From: Phycisphaerae bacterium
GTDB taxonomy: Bacteria > Planctomycetota > Phycisphaerae > UBA1845 > PWPN01
DNA length: 64,000 bases
Assembly (NCBI GenBank): GCA_030372985.1
Contig: JAUCQB010000021.1
Coordinates: 1 to 64,000 of the forward strand
Direction of reading: 5' to 3'
Shown: one piece after another, positions 27,251-37,303 of the stretch
How positions within the stretch are numbered: the stretch's first letter is position 1
How the letters are laid out: each line of letters begins with the position of its first letter
Notes under the pieces: model-generated
What the model was told of the DNA's origin: nothing
Databases searched by the model: none
The model's input: the letters and a program-made list of their open reading frames with translations, nothing else
Program-made: the position numbers and the translations under genes

Positions 27251-28657
27251 ATGGCTCGGTCCACAACGCCCAAGATAACGGTCAGAAAGGCAGTTCCCGG
27301 CTCTATCCGAACTTACCGGTCAGCATTAACCTTCCTGGAGTCAATGGTTAACCATGAGAAGATGGCTCGGGTGGGCTACACTCCCCGAAACTTCAATCTC
27401 GCCAGAATGACCCGGCTGTTGTCGGGTCTGGGCAATCCGCACCGCGAGTTCAAGTCAATCCACATCGCTGGGACCAAAGGCAAGGGGTCGACTGCGGCGA
27501 TGCTCTCGGCCATGCTCGCCAATTGCGGATTGAAAGTGGGGCTGTACACTTCGCCGCACCTGCTGGACGTTCGGGAACGCATACAGAAAAACGGCGAGAT
27601 GATCAGCGAGTCGGAAATGACCCACCTGATGGGCAGGATCGCCCCGGTGGTCCGCCGTCTGGGCAAGGACGAGCCCACCTATTTCGAGATACTGACCGCC
27701 CTGGCCTTTCTTTACTACGCCGAGCAAAAGGTGGACATCGCGGTGGTTGAGACGGGCATGGGCGGCCGGCTCGACTCGACCAACGTGCTGAGACCCGAGG
27801 TCTGCGCGATCACCAGCATCAGTTTCGATCATATGGTCCAGCTGGGCCTCACCCTGGACAAGATAGCCGAAGAGAAGGCCGGAATCTTCAAGCCGGGCAT
27901 TCCCGCGATCAGCGCCCCGCAGGCCCCCGAAGCCAAGGCGGCGTTGCAGCGCGTCGCGACCAGAGTGAAATGCCCGTTGCTTTTCACCGGAAAGGACATC
28001 GAGTTCAGCTATCGCTTCGAGTCGACCAGGCCGATCGGGCCGCATACCCGCGTCAGCCTGATCACCCCCAATAGTCGCTTCGAGCATCTGCCCGTCCCGA
28101 TGCTCGGCGAGCATCAGGCGATCAACTGCGGGTTGGCGCTCAGCATCCTGGCGACGCTCAAGGATCGGGGCTTCAAACTGGATGACCAGTCGGTCATCGA
28201 GGGACTTGCCAAGGCGAAGCTTCCGGGGCGCATGGAGACCATCCAGGAAAACCCCCGGATCATGGTCGACGGGGCTCACAACGCCGCCAGCGTCGAAGCG
28301 CTGATGCGAGCGATTGGACAGAACATTCCTTACGACTCGATGGTGGTGATCTTCGGCTGCCGGTCCGACAAGGACATCAGCGGTATGCTCAACCATATCC
28401 AGCTTGGGGCTGACAAGGTCATCTTCACCGAAGGCGGCATTCCGCGCCCCGCCGACCCGGCCGAACTCGCCGCTGAGTACGTCGAGCGATGCGGTAAGAT
28501 GGCTCAGGTGGCTCACACCCTCGAAGAAGCCCTGGAGATCGCCGAACGAGCGGTGACGCGCGAGGACATCATCTGCATTACCGGCTCGTTCCATCTGGTT
28601 GGCCATGCGAAAAGGCTGATTGCCTCTCGAACCGCCGCTGGCTCTCTCAGCTACTGA
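27251..28657 (+). CDS. folC: Folylpolyglutamate synthase / dihydrofolate synthase
   Basis: A 468-residue cytosolic ligase of the Mur family that adds glutamate to dihydropteroate and folates. The start at 27251 keeps the segment YRSALTFLESMVNHEKM, which family members have before the P-loop; a later Met would remove it. P-loop HIAGTKGKGSTAAM, SPHLLDVRERI (folate-binding omega loop), ETGMGGRLDSTN, and ATP-binding MVDGAHNAASVEALM are all present. The gene is convergent with the DUF434 gene. The adjoining promoter predicts a leaderless transcript. Confidence 0.93.
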   Translation: MARSTTPKITVRKAVPGSIRTYRSALTFLESMVNHEKMARVGYTPRNFNLARMTRLLSGLGNPHREFKSIHIAGTKGKGSTAAMLSAMLANCGLKVGLYTSPHLLDVRERIQKNGEMISESEMTHLMGRIAPVVRRLGKDEPTYFEILTALAFLYYAEQKVDIAVVETGMGGRLDSTNVLRPEVCAITSISFDHMVQLGLTLDKIAEEKAGIFKPGIPAISAPQAPEAKAALQRVATRVKCPLLFTGKDIEFSYRFESTRPIGPHTRVSLITPNSRFEHLPVPMLGEHQAINCGLALSILATLKDRGFKLDDQSVIEGLAKAKLPGRMETIQENPRIMVDGAHNAASVEALMRAIGQNIPYDSMVVIFGCRSDKDISGMLNHIQLGADKVIFTEGGIPRPADPAELAAEYVERCGKMAQVAHTLEEALEIAERAVTREDIICITGSFHLVGHAKRLIASRTAAGSLSY

Positions 28658-28901
28658 CAACGGACGGATGTGGTTCAAATCCGCCCTCGTGTGCCGCGCA
28701 GTGCGGCCCATCGGCTCGAGGATCAGCCAGATAGCCCGATAACTGAAGGCAGCTGGGATCATCACGCGGCCACGACCTCCCCGACGAACATAGAACCCCC
28801 CCCGGTTCATGCCATTCATCTCAGATCGCCCCGCTGGAGACGACCTGCCTGCGATAATGGGGCATATGCCCCATATGGGCTGAGGTCATCAGACAGTGTG
28901 A

Positions 28902-29642
28902 CTATTCCGCACATGGGCTGGCATCTGAGTCCAACGTGACGATGCGGGCGTTGGGCAGGAGAGAGGTGAGCACGAGACGACCGAGGTTGAGCCAGGAGCG
29001 GCATCGGTCAAGCACCACGCTGTCGGCCGTGGCGATGATCCCCATCGAGTCCGCCAGGACGGTGTCGGGGTTCGCGACGAGCTCGATCTCCCAGGCCCAG
29101 CCGCGCTCGGCCGCAAGATCCCTCATCTGGCTTCGCAGTCGTCCCGAATTGGAGACTGGGCTGTCAAGGAGCCATAGGCACCGTTGTGGCTTCAGGGAAA
29201 CCACCACATTGCCGAGCAGACTCAATGCGGGGGCTGTTTCTCGGACCTTGCGGAATGTGCCATGCATACTCGCCATGTCGCGATAGCAGCCATCCCGGCC
29301 CTGGATGATGACTCCCCCAGCCAAGGCCGCTTCGACGGTCGTCAGGATGTTATAGCCATCGATGGCCAGTTCGCGGGCGTTCACCTCGTGTGGCGTCACT
29401 TCGCGTTTCCGCCTGCCGGACAGCGCGTCATCCGAACAGGAGCAACGCATCACCGCGATCCGTTGGCGCTCAGTCAGACCGAAGTGATCCCCAACCAGTT
29501 TAAGGGCCGATTTTTCGGCATAACCCTTGCCGAGCAGAAGAGATAGATCCGCAACGGCAGCGCGAAGAATCGGCCATTGCGCTTGGGCAAACAGCCCGGC
29601 ATCATCCGGATGGGGTCCGCGGTGCAGTCTTCTGTCAGGCAT
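28902..29642 (-). CDS. DUF434/DUF5616 protein, possible nuclease fold
   Basis: A 246-residue protein. The ATG at 29642 follows GGGAGAGTCCC. The N-terminal 90 residues match the DUF434 pattern (LLLGKGYAEKSALKLVGDHF, LTERQRIAVMRCSCSD). The C-terminal part has the DUF5616 pattern: LAIDGYN at its first strand, GRDGCYRDMASMHGTFRK, WLLDSPVSNSG, and ATADSVVLDRC. Conserved acidic residues at strand ends recall NYN/PIN-type ribonucleases, but this is an inference from spacing and not an established activity. The pair of domains is widespread in archaea and some bacteria without assigned function. No operon partner. Confidence 0.7.
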   Translation of the reverse strand: MPDRRLHRGPHPDDAGLFAQAQWPILRAAVADLSLLLGKGYAEKSALKLVGDHFGLTERQRIAVMRCSCSDDALSGRRKREVTPHEVNARELAIDGYNILTTVEAALAGGVIIQGRDGCYRDMASMHGTFRKVRETAPALSLLGNVVVSLKPQRCLWLLDSPVSNSGRLRSQMRDLAAERGWAWEIELVANPDTVLADSMGIIATADSVVLDRCRSWLNLGRLVLTSLLPNARIVTLDSDASPCAE

Positions 29643-29958
29643 GGGACTCTCCCGCCAGCCGGTGCCAGATCGGCGCTGTGACACGAATTCTACCTCTCCC
29701 TTCAGCGACAAGATACATCCGGGCACCGCTCTTTGGATCGGCTCGCGCCGGCACGAAGGAAAACGGCATTACTGCCTTGGCACCACGGGTTGTTTCGGTT
29801 AGCATATGCCTTGAAGTGCTTGCGGAAGCTTCTCAACGTGCGGGCCAGCCACGATCTCGGCAGGCGGTGGGGACATGTCAGTCTCCGGACCATCTCGCAC
29901 CCAATAGCGGCACGAGAGAGCAGTCTGCGGTATTTCAACTCTTGGAGGTCATTTCGCC
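29643..29958. other. Divergent intergenic region, no gene seen
   Basis: It contains the upstream regions of the DUF434 gene (minus) and the zinc-ribbon membrane protein (plus). No RNA gene or clear promoter pair was recognised. CTTGGAGGTCATTTCGCC before 29959 supplies the ribosome-binding site of the plus-strand gene. Confidence 0.4.
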
Positions 29959-31587
29959 ATGGCCGACACCCGATCAGAGCGTATCACGGTGGCGTGCGAG
30001 TGTGGTGCGAAGCTGGGGTTGCGGGCCTCGTTTGCCGGTCACAAGGCCAAGTGTCCCAAGTGCGGCAGGTCCTTCGTGGTCCCGTCTGCTGATGGTCCGG
30101 CAGGGGCTCCAGCACCCGCGTATCCAAGCCCGGAAAAGCCGACTGAGGAGTCTCGACCCGCAACGGCAAGCCAGGGTACCGTAAAGGTGGGCTGTCCGTC
30201 GTGCGGCAAGCACATCCGCGTGCCCGCGAACGCCACTGGCCGCAAAGCACGCTGTCCGGCCTGCGAGGTGGTGTTTGTCATCGGTCAGATACCCGCGAGT
30301 CCCGCGGTTGCGATCCAGCCAAAGCCGGTGTCGCAACCGGCGGCGAGATCGGCACCGAAGCCCGCTCCGGCTTCGCAGCCTCCTCTGCCAGAGGCAGACC
30401 AGGAGCAGGATGACGGTACCTACGGATGGTCCGACGGCGGGGGTTCGCTGCTGGCCGAAGCCGAGCAGCAGCCGGCCGCAGACGCCGGCACGGCCTACAA
30501 GCTCTGCCCGAACTGCGGACAGACCATGCCTGCAGAGGCCCGTCTCTGCGTGGCCTGCGGTTTCGATACCAAGACCGGGCGCCGTATGCAGGATACGGCG
30601 GTCAGCGGGGGCGGAGGCGGCGCCCTGAGCGCCGTCGGCGGAGTACTCGGATCCGCGGTCAGGTCAAGCGGCGCGCTGCTCCTGGGCACGCTGCTGAGCT
30701 TCCTGGGGGCCATGCTGGGAGCGGCAATATGGGCCGGCATCGCCTACGCCGTTCACCTTGAAATCGGCTGGATCGCCTGGGCCATCGGAGGGCTGGCGGG
30801 AGGCGGCATGTATCTCGGTTACCGCAACCAGAGCACGCTCGCCGGACTGATTGCCTCGTTCATGGCCGTTCTCGGCATCGTCGTCGGCAAGATCGGCGTT
30901 TTCGTCATCGTGGTCCTGTCGATGCTGGCAACCATGGCCACCACGACGGACAACGCTGCTCCGGGTGGTGCTGCCATCAGGAGTAGGGACAATGAAAGCA
31001 ACATGATGGAGCGGTACGCTTTGGCCTCCCACCACGCCGAATTGAAGGCCAATCGCCAAGGCTTGAGCTACGACGATCCGAAACGCAACGCCATCTACAC
31101 GCAAGAGGAGCAGCGATTCAAGGCCATGCCTCCGGATCAGATCAAAAAGGCTGCGGACGAGATGGAGAAATGGGAGCAGGGGGGCAAATGGAAAGATGCA
31201 GCCTATGTTCGCGACTTCATCATCTACTCGTACATAGACAAGGCCTTGGAGGCCGAGGCAGACAAGAAGGGCGTCGATACGGACGAACTCGAAGTCACCC
31301 CCGTGCAGTGGCAGCAACACCACCGGGATGCCGTCAAGCGAGCTGACGGCATCGCCGCCGATCAGCGGCTTGCCGAGGCGAAGCGAATCGAGGCTGAACA
31401 GAAGGCGGCAATGGACAAGGCGACCGCCGAGATGGAAGAAGAGCTTGGAGGCGCCGCCGGTCAAGCTGCGGTGGGGCTCCTGGGCCTCTTCTTCAGTGCA
31501 CTGTTTGGCTGGATGGATATCCTTTTCCTCATTCTGGCGGTTGCCACGGCCTACCATCTCGCATCCGGTCTGTCGTTTGGCGGCTGA
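29959..31587 (+). CDS. Multi-zinc-ribbon membrane protein
   Basis: A 542-residue protein. Two MJ0042-like zinc ribbons open it (CECG...CPKCG near 14-38 and CPSCG...CPAC near 77-102). A Pro/Ala linker and a third ribbon (LCPNCGQTMP...CVACG) follow. Then come membrane helices around 235-325, including ALLLGTLLSFLGAMLGAAI and IAWAIGGLAGGGMYLGY. Next is a charged helical domain (about 340-500) and a final helix ILFLILAVATAYHLA. Planctomycete genomes hold many such proteins, mostly without function; membrane anchoring with cytosolic ribbons is the likely topology. No neighbour explains the role. Confidence 0.75.
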   Translation: MADTRSERITVACECGAKLGLRASFAGHKAKCPKCGRSFVVPSADGPAGAPAPAYPSPEKPTEESRPATASQGTVKVGCPSCGKHIRVPANATGRKARCPACEVVFVIGQIPASPAVAIQPKPVSQPAARSAPKPAPASQPPLPEADQEQDDGTYGWSDGGGSLLAEAEQQPAADAGTAYKLCPNCGQTMPAEARLCVACGFDTKTGRRMQDTAVSGGGGGALSAVGGVLGSAVRSSGALLLGTLLSFLGAMLGAAIWAGIAYAVHLEIGWIAWAIGGLAGGGMYLGYRNQSTLAGLIASFMAVLGIVVGKIGVFVIVVLSMLATMATTTDNAAPGGAAIRSRDNESNMMERYALASHHAELKANRQGLSYDDPKRNAIYTQEEQRFKAMPPDQIKKAADEMEKWEQGGKWKDAAYVRDFIIYSYIDKALEAEADKKGVDTDELEVTPVQWQQHHRDAVKRADGIAADQRLAEAKRIEAEQKAAMDKATAEMEEELGGAAGQAAVGLLGLFFSALFGWMDILFLILAVATAYHLASGLSFGG

Positions 31588-31750
31588 CCTGCATCCTCCT
31601 CGGGTGGGTATCAGCATTGTTCGACCGGCTGATCACGGCCGGGGGCTGTTTTCTGTCTACGCCATGGCGTCCAAGCCACCCGGATGCCGATAAACCTGAC
31701 AGGCAAAATGGAATCTGCTACGGATAGACCGCGCGCCAAAGGAAGGGCTC

Positions 31751-34123
31751 ATGAACCGATCGTCCTCCCAATACGCAAAGGCGTTTTTCCCGGTTCTGGC
31801 CATCATGTTGCTGGCGGGGCCGGCGATCCGGAGCGGCGCCGGTCAGGTGTGCACGCCAACCTTCGACCCGGCACTTCAGCCGCCGGGGACAAACGCTAAG
31901 ATCACCGCGTTGTGCGTTTTCAACGACTCGCTGTACGCGGGTGGCGAGTTTGCCATGGCCGGTAACGTTTCAGCCAGCTGCATCGCCCGATGGGACGGTC
32001 AGCAGTGGTCGGCCCTGGGTTCCGGGATGAACGGGCAGGTGGCCGCGATCGCGGTCTACGACAACCAGGTTTACGCAGGCGGCTTCTTCACCACCGCCGG
32101 CGGTCAGCCCATCAGCTACCTCGCCCGCTGGAACGGCTCGGCATGGACTGCCGTGGACCAGGGCGTCAACGGCCCGGTGGTGGCCATGGCGACGTACAGC
32201 AATGAGTTGTACGTCGGCGGCTCATTTGCCCAGGCCGGCGGCAACCCCGCCTCGAACATCGCCCGCTGGAACGGCACAGCCTGGACGCCCGCAGGCAGCG
32301 GAACGAACAACCACGTTCTGGCAATGACCGTCCTGAACGACGCCCTTTACATCGGCGGCCCATTCACTCAGGCAGGCGGCGTCGCTGCCAATCGTATCGC
32401 CCGATGGAACGGCTCATGGTCCGCGGTCGGCGGCGGCTTTGACGGGACGGTGCAAGCGCTGGGCGTACTCGCCGGGCAGCTTCATGCAGGCGGAACGTTC
32501 ACCGCGTCGGGGACGACGGCCGTCAGCAAGATCGCCCGATGGGACGGGACGGAATGGTCGGCCTTGGGCGGCGGCATCGTCGGCAGCGTGGCCTGCATGG
32601 CCGCTTTCGACGACCGCAACGGCGAAGCGCTCTACGTGGGCGGAACCTTCAGCAAGGCGGGCGGCCTGTCCGCGAACCAGATCGCCCGATGGGACGGCGT
32701 CGCGTGGTCGACGCTCGGGACCGGCACCAACAACGGCGTCAAAGCGCTGGCGGTGTTCAGTGACCAGGTCAGTCCGGCCTTGCTCCTCGGCGGCCTGTTC
32801 ACCACCGCCGATGGCAAACCGGCCAACTACATCGCGCGCTGGGCTTGCCCGATCGACCGCGACGGTGACGGAATCCTCGATGAGAACGACAACTGCCCGA
32901 ACCAGTCGAATCCCGGGCAGGACGACCTGGACTGCGATGGCACGGGGGATGCCTGTGACGGCTGCCCCGAGGACGAGGGCAAGATGACTCCGGGTGTCTG
33001 CGGCTGCGGTACACCCGACACCGACGACAACAGCAACGGCATGCCGGACTGCCAGGAAAAGGATCTATGTCCTGATGATCCGAGCAAGGTTGACCCCGGC
33101 CAATGCGGATGCGGCATCGCGGACACCGACAACGATCACGATGGAAAGGCCGACTGCATCGACAACTGTCCGAGTACGCCCAACTTCGAGCAGGAGGATT
33201 CGGACGGCGATGGCGCGGGTGAACTCTGCGACGACTGCGCCAGCGACCCGGATAAGATCACGCCGGGAACCTGCGGATGCGGTGTGCCCGACACCGACGG
33301 TGACGAGGATGAAATCGCGGATTGCGTCGATTCCTGTCCCGACGATCCGGCAAACACGTGCGCCGTGGACCAGTGCCCTGATGATCCAGGGAAGGTTGAG
33401 CCGGGCGTTTGCGGATGCGGCGTTTCCGACGCCGATATCAATAATAATGGAACACCTGACTGCCTGGACTCCAGTGGAGGAGGCAGTGGAGGCGGAGGCG
33501 GTGGTGGCTTTCCACCGCTGGACAACTGCCCGACCGATCCATTCAAGACCGAACCCGGTCACTGTGGTTGCGGCGTGCCCGAAACGGACTGGGACGCCGA
33601 CACGATTCCCGACTGCATCGACAACTGCCCGTTGGTGCGGGCGATCCATCAGACAGATTCGGATTCCGACGGCCTGGGCGACCTGTGCGATAACTGCCCG
33701 CTGACGGCAAACTCAAGTCAACTGGACGGCGACAACGACCGGGTCGGTGACCCGTGCGACAACTGCCCGCCTGTCGCCAATCCGAATCAGTTCGACAGCG
33801 ACACCGATGGCGTGGGCGACGCGTGTGACCTGTGCCCAAGCATCGCGAACCCATCCCAGATGGACGCGGACGGCGACGCCGTGGGTGATGAATGCGATAA
33901 CTGCCCTGAAACGGCAAATCCAAGCCAATCGGACCGGGATGGCGACGGACTGGGTGACGCCTGCGACCTGACCCCCGACGGCGACTCGGGCCAGGATATT
34001 CCCAGCAGTGATGATGCGGCTCCGTCGCCCGTGCGCCGGATGCCGTGCGGGTTCGGCGCCGCCCAAGGTTTGCTGACGGCCTGCGCGGTCCTGACGCTGG
34101 GGCGGATGCGCCGGCGCCGCTGA
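31751..34123 (+). CDS. Surface protein: seven-bladed propeller plus TSP3 calcium repeats
   Basis: A 790-residue exported protein. The ATG follows AAAGGAAGGGCTC; the signal peptide covers about 30 residues. Residues 45-370 contain seven repeats of about 45 residues, each with an (I/L)ARW(D/N)G.W strand and a YVGGxF strand, the mark of a beta-propeller. Residues 375-745 are thrombospondin type 3-like calcium repeats of two types, DxDxDGxxDxCDNCP and GVCGCGxPDTDxDxDG, broken by a Gly/Ser-rich linker. The C-terminus has a Cys (MPCGFGAAQ), a hydrophobic stretch and RMRRRR, which looks like a Cys-type sorting signal. A rigid surface adhesin or matrix protein is likely. Confidence 0.78.
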   Translation: MNRSSSQYAKAFFPVLAIMLLAGPAIRSGAGQVCTPTFDPALQPPGTNAKITALCVFNDSLYAGGEFAMAGNVSASCIARWDGQQWSALGSGMNGQVAAIAVYDNQVYAGGFFTTAGGQPISYLARWNGSAWTAVDQGVNGPVVAMATYSNELYVGGSFAQAGGNPASNIARWNGTAWTPAGSGTNNHVLAMTVLNDALYIGGPFTQAGGVAANRIARWNGSWSAVGGGFDGTVQALGVLAGQLHAGGTFTASGTTAVSKIARWDGTEWSALGGGIVGSVACMAAFDDRNGEALYVGGTFSKAGGLSANQIARWDGVAWSTLGTGTNNGVKALAVFSDQVSPALLLGGLFTTADGKPANYIARWACPIDRDGDGILDENDNCPNQSNPGQDDLDCDGTGDACDGCPEDEGKMTPGVCGCGTPDTDDNSNGMPDCQEKDLCPDDPSKVDPGQCGCGIADTDNDHDGKADCIDNCPSTPNFEQEDSDGDGAGELCDDCASDPDKITPGTCGCGVPDTDGDEDEIADCVDSCPDDPANTCAVDQCPDDPGKVEPGVCGCGVSDADINNNGTPDCLDSSGGGSGGGGGGGFPPLDNCPTDPFKTEPGHCGCGVPETDWDADTIPDCIDNCPLVRAIHQTDSDSDGLGDLCDNCPLTANSSQLDGDNDRVGDPCDNCPPVANPNQFDSDTDGVGDACDLCPSIANPSQMDADGDAVGDECDNCPETANPSQSDRDGDGLGDACDLTPDGDSGQDIPSSDDAAPSPVRRMPCGFGAAQGLLTACAVLTLGRMRRRR

Positions 34124-34479
34124 TCACCCGGTCCCAACGGCGGCCACTCCCGACTCAAGCGAGTCCATCGGCGGGTACAGCCCGCCTGCGGCCGAGGCGA
34201 GCTTCCCGACCTTCCGCGCGTGCGCAGATGTTACACGTCCGTTACAGATCAAGCCCTATCCCCAAAGTATGATTGGTGAAGACGGGCAACAATCCGTCGG
34301 CAGGGGTCGTTGGCGCGGCGCGGAAGCAAACGGGGGTGCCGGGTGCCATGCCCACGGCTTTGCGTGGGCATGTGGTATACCACCATCCCAGGCCTTGTCC
34401 CGAGCCTGTCAAGGGACAACGCAAGTCATGCGGGATCGTCGGGTTTCGCCAGACCAGTAGACTCCGCAGCGAGAACAAC
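34124..34479. other. Intergenic region with hairpin
   Basis: It contains a perfect hairpin at 34347-34372 and a weaker pair of AGGCCTTGTCCC/GGGACAA segments at about 34390-34420. No gene was seen. The next gene's ATG has only a weak ribosome-binding site (GCGAGAACAAC). Confidence 0.45.
34347..34372. repeat. Perfect 10-bp hairpin
   Basis: CATGCCCACG (34347-34356), loop GCTTTG, CGTGGGCATG (34363-34372). It is not followed by a T-tract, so it is more like an intergenic hairpin repeat than a terminator. Confidence 0.6.
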
Positions 34480-35523
34480 ATGAGCAACAGAATGACACGA
34501 GGCGTTTCGAACAGGATTCCTGCGACAATCCTTTTCCTGACTGCATCGATTGCCGCCGCCGATGATCAACCCGCCACGACACCTCCGAGTATGACGGCCA
34601 GACCCTCTGAAGAGGGAGTCACCCTGGAATGGGTCGGTGCGAACGCCGGCAAGCCTTTCTTCACCAGCCGCGACATCGTCCGCTTCGACTGGGATCGGCA
34701 AGTCTTCGAGCTGACCCGCGAGCGGGCGATGGACCTCATGTCGCTGCCCCCTAGACTTCGGCGCGACTTCACGGTCCGCGACCGGGAAGGCGAGATCTAT
34801 CGCGGTTGCTTCATGAGTCTGGGATCGTCGTTCAGCTATGACGGCCCGACCATCAGTAGCGACTTCTTTGAGGTCGAGGGCATCAGGCCGCCGCTGTATC
34901 ACATCGCGGGAGGTTACCCCGGTGAGCATGGTCCGGCAGGCAAGCGGCGTTTCGATGCCCGCCTGAAGAAGGGGCTTGAATCAGCCGGCGTGCTTCGCAC
35001 CATCAACAAGGATGAAAAGCTCGAGCCGATCGAAACCGTCTTCTGCGGCTGGCACGGTGAGGCTCTCGGTTGTCGAGCGGCCATCACGCTGTTCCCGGAA
35101 ACCGTGCGGGTAGGCCACGATATCCGGCTGGTCCTGCGATTCGCGCAGAACACGTCATCGACCAGGCCGCCGGGCGAGCGGGAACGCAGGGCTCGGCAGG
35201 ACCCCAAAAAAGACCGTGTCGTCTTCTGGCCCGAACCTGATCAGGTCGAAGCTCGCGTCACGCTGAAATCAGATGAGTCAAAAGCCCGGCGAACACGGGC
35301 GGTACAGGTGTCAATGGAGAAGCTGGCCGAAGACCTCAGCAGTGCGTTCCGCGTCTGGCCATGGAGCGAATCCGGCCGATCCGTAGACGACCTGTTCAAG
35401 CCCGGCCCGGCCGAGTTGACCCTCTCCATCCTGGCTACGCGGAAGACGGACAAAGGCATCGAACAAGTCGGTGTGTGGGATATTCCACCGCGTCAAGTGA
35501 AGATTCTGCCCAGTTCCAAATGA
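34480..35523 (+). CDS. Exported protein of unknown function
   Basis: A 347-residue protein. The ATG at 34480 was chosen because it precedes a signal peptide (MSNRMTRGVSNRIPATILFLTASIAAA); the longer frame covers a hairpin region. The mature part is mixed alpha/beta with many charged residues and no motif I recognise. It ends LPSSK. It is the first of three genes (13-nt gap, then a 47-nt overlap) whose products are all exported. The start is moderately certain because the ribosome-binding site is weak. Confidence 0.6.
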   Translation: MSNRMTRGVSNRIPATILFLTASIAAADDQPATTPPSMTARPSEEGVTLEWVGANAGKPFFTSRDIVRFDWDRQVFELTRERAMDLMSLPPRLRRDFTVRDREGEIYRGCFMSLGSSFSYDGPTISSDFFEVEGIRPPLYHIAGGYPGEHGPAGKRRFDARLKKGLESAGVLRTINKDEKLEPIETVFCGWHGEALGCRAAITLFPETVRVGHDIRLVLRFAQNTSSTRPPGERERRARQDPKKDRVVFWPEPDQVEARVTLKSDESKARRTRAVQVSMEKLAEDLSSAFRVWPWSESGRSVDDLFKPGPAELTLSILATRKTDKGIEQVGVWDIPPRQVKILPSSK

Positions 35524-35536
35524 GGAGACACAAAGC

Positions 35537-37303
35537 ATGAACGCACTGAACAGAACAATCGTCGCACTCGCCGTTGCCTTGTCCGGCGGATTACTGACCA
35601 GTTCCCGCGCTCTGGCCAACGGCGGGCCATTCCTGGTCAAGTACCCCAACGGCGACCCGGCCGCACGAGGTGTCCCCGCCCGGCTGGACCCGAACCTGAA
35701 ACCGACACGCGAGGAGCGACTGCGCGTGGTCAAGGAGGACCTCACGATCAGATTCGTGGTCGATCCCATATACGCCGAGCGCGTCGCCGCTGCCCCCGCA
35801 ACGTCTGCTCCCGCACCCAAGGCTCCCGCTCCGAAGCCCGTGGCGCCCGCACCGGCCGGCCCAGGCCAGGCCGCAGCCGTACCCAAGCCCGCCGACCGTT
35901 CCGCCGCTGATAGAAACTCGGAACCGCCGCCGCTGGCGGTGGTCACCGCCGCGTACACCATCGAGAACCCGACGGACAAGCCCATCGAGGTTGATTTCGG
36001 TTTCCCGATCCTCCGCGGGATTTACATCAGCCCGAACTTCATGATGCCCTCGCCGGACGTCAAGGTGACCGTAGACAAAAACTACTTCCACCCCGAGATA
36101 ATCTCCAACTCCCAGATCTACGGCGTGATCCGGCAGCAGGCCCGAGACGTGATTGAGAAGGCCATCGCTTCAAACGGGGAACTGGCCAGGCTGGTGGCGA
36201 CCGTCAGGGCGACCGGCATGGTCCGCCAGCGAGCCAGGGAGACAATCAGCCAGGCCGTCGACAAGGATGCCGCACTGTCAGCCGCGGTGACCAGGGATCG
36301 GCAGCTTTCGGCGGTGGCCGCCCCGCCCACAGAGCAGGAAACCACCGAAATCAACGCGGCTCGTGCCGCACTATCCGAATACCTTGCCCACACGCTGAAG
36401 TGGGAGGCTTCCGACGTCGCCCTGATGGTGGAATTCGCGAGCCTCGATTTTCGCACCCAGCTCTCACGCCCTCGCGACCGTGCTCCTTCCTTCTGGTCGG
36501 CATCGCCGAACCTGGTCACCGCCAATCTCGGCCCGCTCAGCGCCATCGGTGAGCAGAAGGCCACGCAATTCTTCGCCAGGCTTGCGGCCTGCTTTGATCC
36601 GAAGGTGGCCACCGCCTACGAAGACATCTTCTCCGCCTGGGGCGGTGACGTACGCGAGCGGTCGCTGGACCTTCAGACCGGCGAAATCCGTCCGCGAGAA
36701 ATCACGGTGAACACCGAGTCGCTCGAGGCCGCGCCGAGCCATCGCTATGACGCCATCGCCAACGATCCTACGATCTACGCCCGCGTCGATTATCTGGATC
36801 CCAAGGCGAACCTCACCGCGAGAGACAAGGCCTCCTGCGAGAACGTGCTCAAGAACCTGCCGGTCGTCTTCACCTTTGCTCCGATGAACCTGGTTTATTA
36901 CCGAGCCACTTTCCCCGCGCATTCGACGCAGACGCTGACGGTCAGCTACAAGCAGTTCATGTACGCCGACACCCGGGAGCCGGGCAGCTACCAGTTGGCC
37001 TATGTGGTGCACCCGGCGTCGATGTGGAAGGATTTCGGTCCGATCAATCTGGAGATCGCCTTGCCCGAAGGAGTTCCTGTCCGGAGTTCGGTAGCCTGCC
37101 GGCACAAGGGCACCGAGGATCGCGACCCGCCGCCGGATGTTCACTCGCCACAGCCGTCAAAAAAGACCCGGTGCGACATTCATCAGGCACTGGTCCAGGA
37201 CAAAACCGGCGAGTTGTTCGTGGCCATCGACTCACAGGCATGGTCAAAGGTGACGCATGAGAAGACACCGGAAATGCAGGCCGCTCGACAAGCAAAACGC
37301 TGA
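35537..37303 (+). CDS. Exported protein of unknown function with Ala/Pro linker
   Basis: A 588-residue protein. The ATG follows TGAGGAGACACAAAGC. A signal peptide ends near SRALA (about residue 27), directly before NGGPFLVKYPNGD. An Ala/Pro-rich linker covers about 80-125. The later part holds beta-rich segments such as LVYYRATFPAHSTQTLTVSY and SYQLAYVVHPASMW, faintly like DUF4424 proteins; this is unsure. It lies between another exported unknown and a Tat-exported phosphatase-superfamily protein, so the three may act together at the cell envelope. No catalytic residues can be named. Confidence 0.6.
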   Translation: MNALNRTIVALAVALSGGLLTSSRALANGGPFLVKYPNGDPAARGVPARLDPNLKPTREERLRVVKEDLTIRFVVDPIYAERVAAAPATSAPAPKAPAPKPVAPAPAGPGQAAAVPKPADRSAADRNSEPPPLAVVTAAYTIENPTDKPIEVDFGFPILRGIYISPNFMMPSPDVKVTVDKNYFHPEIISNSQIYGVIRQQARDVIEKAIASNGELARLVATVRATGMVRQRARETISQAVDKDAALSAAVTRDRQLSAVAAPPTEQETTEINAARAALSEYLAHTLKWEASDVALMVEFASLDFRTQLSRPRDRAPSFWSASPNLVTANLGPLSAIGEQKATQFFARLAACFDPKVATAYEDIFSAWGGDVRERSLDLQTGEIRPREITVNTESLEAAPSHRYDAIANDPTIYARVDYLDPKANLTARDKASCENVLKNLPVVFTFAPMNLVYYRATFPAHSTQTLTVSYKQFMYADTREPGSYQLAYVVHPASMWKDFGPINLEIALPEGVPVRSSVACRHKGTEDRDPPPDVHSPQPSKKTRCDIHQALVQDKTGELFVAIDSQAWSKVTHEKTPEMQAARQAKR

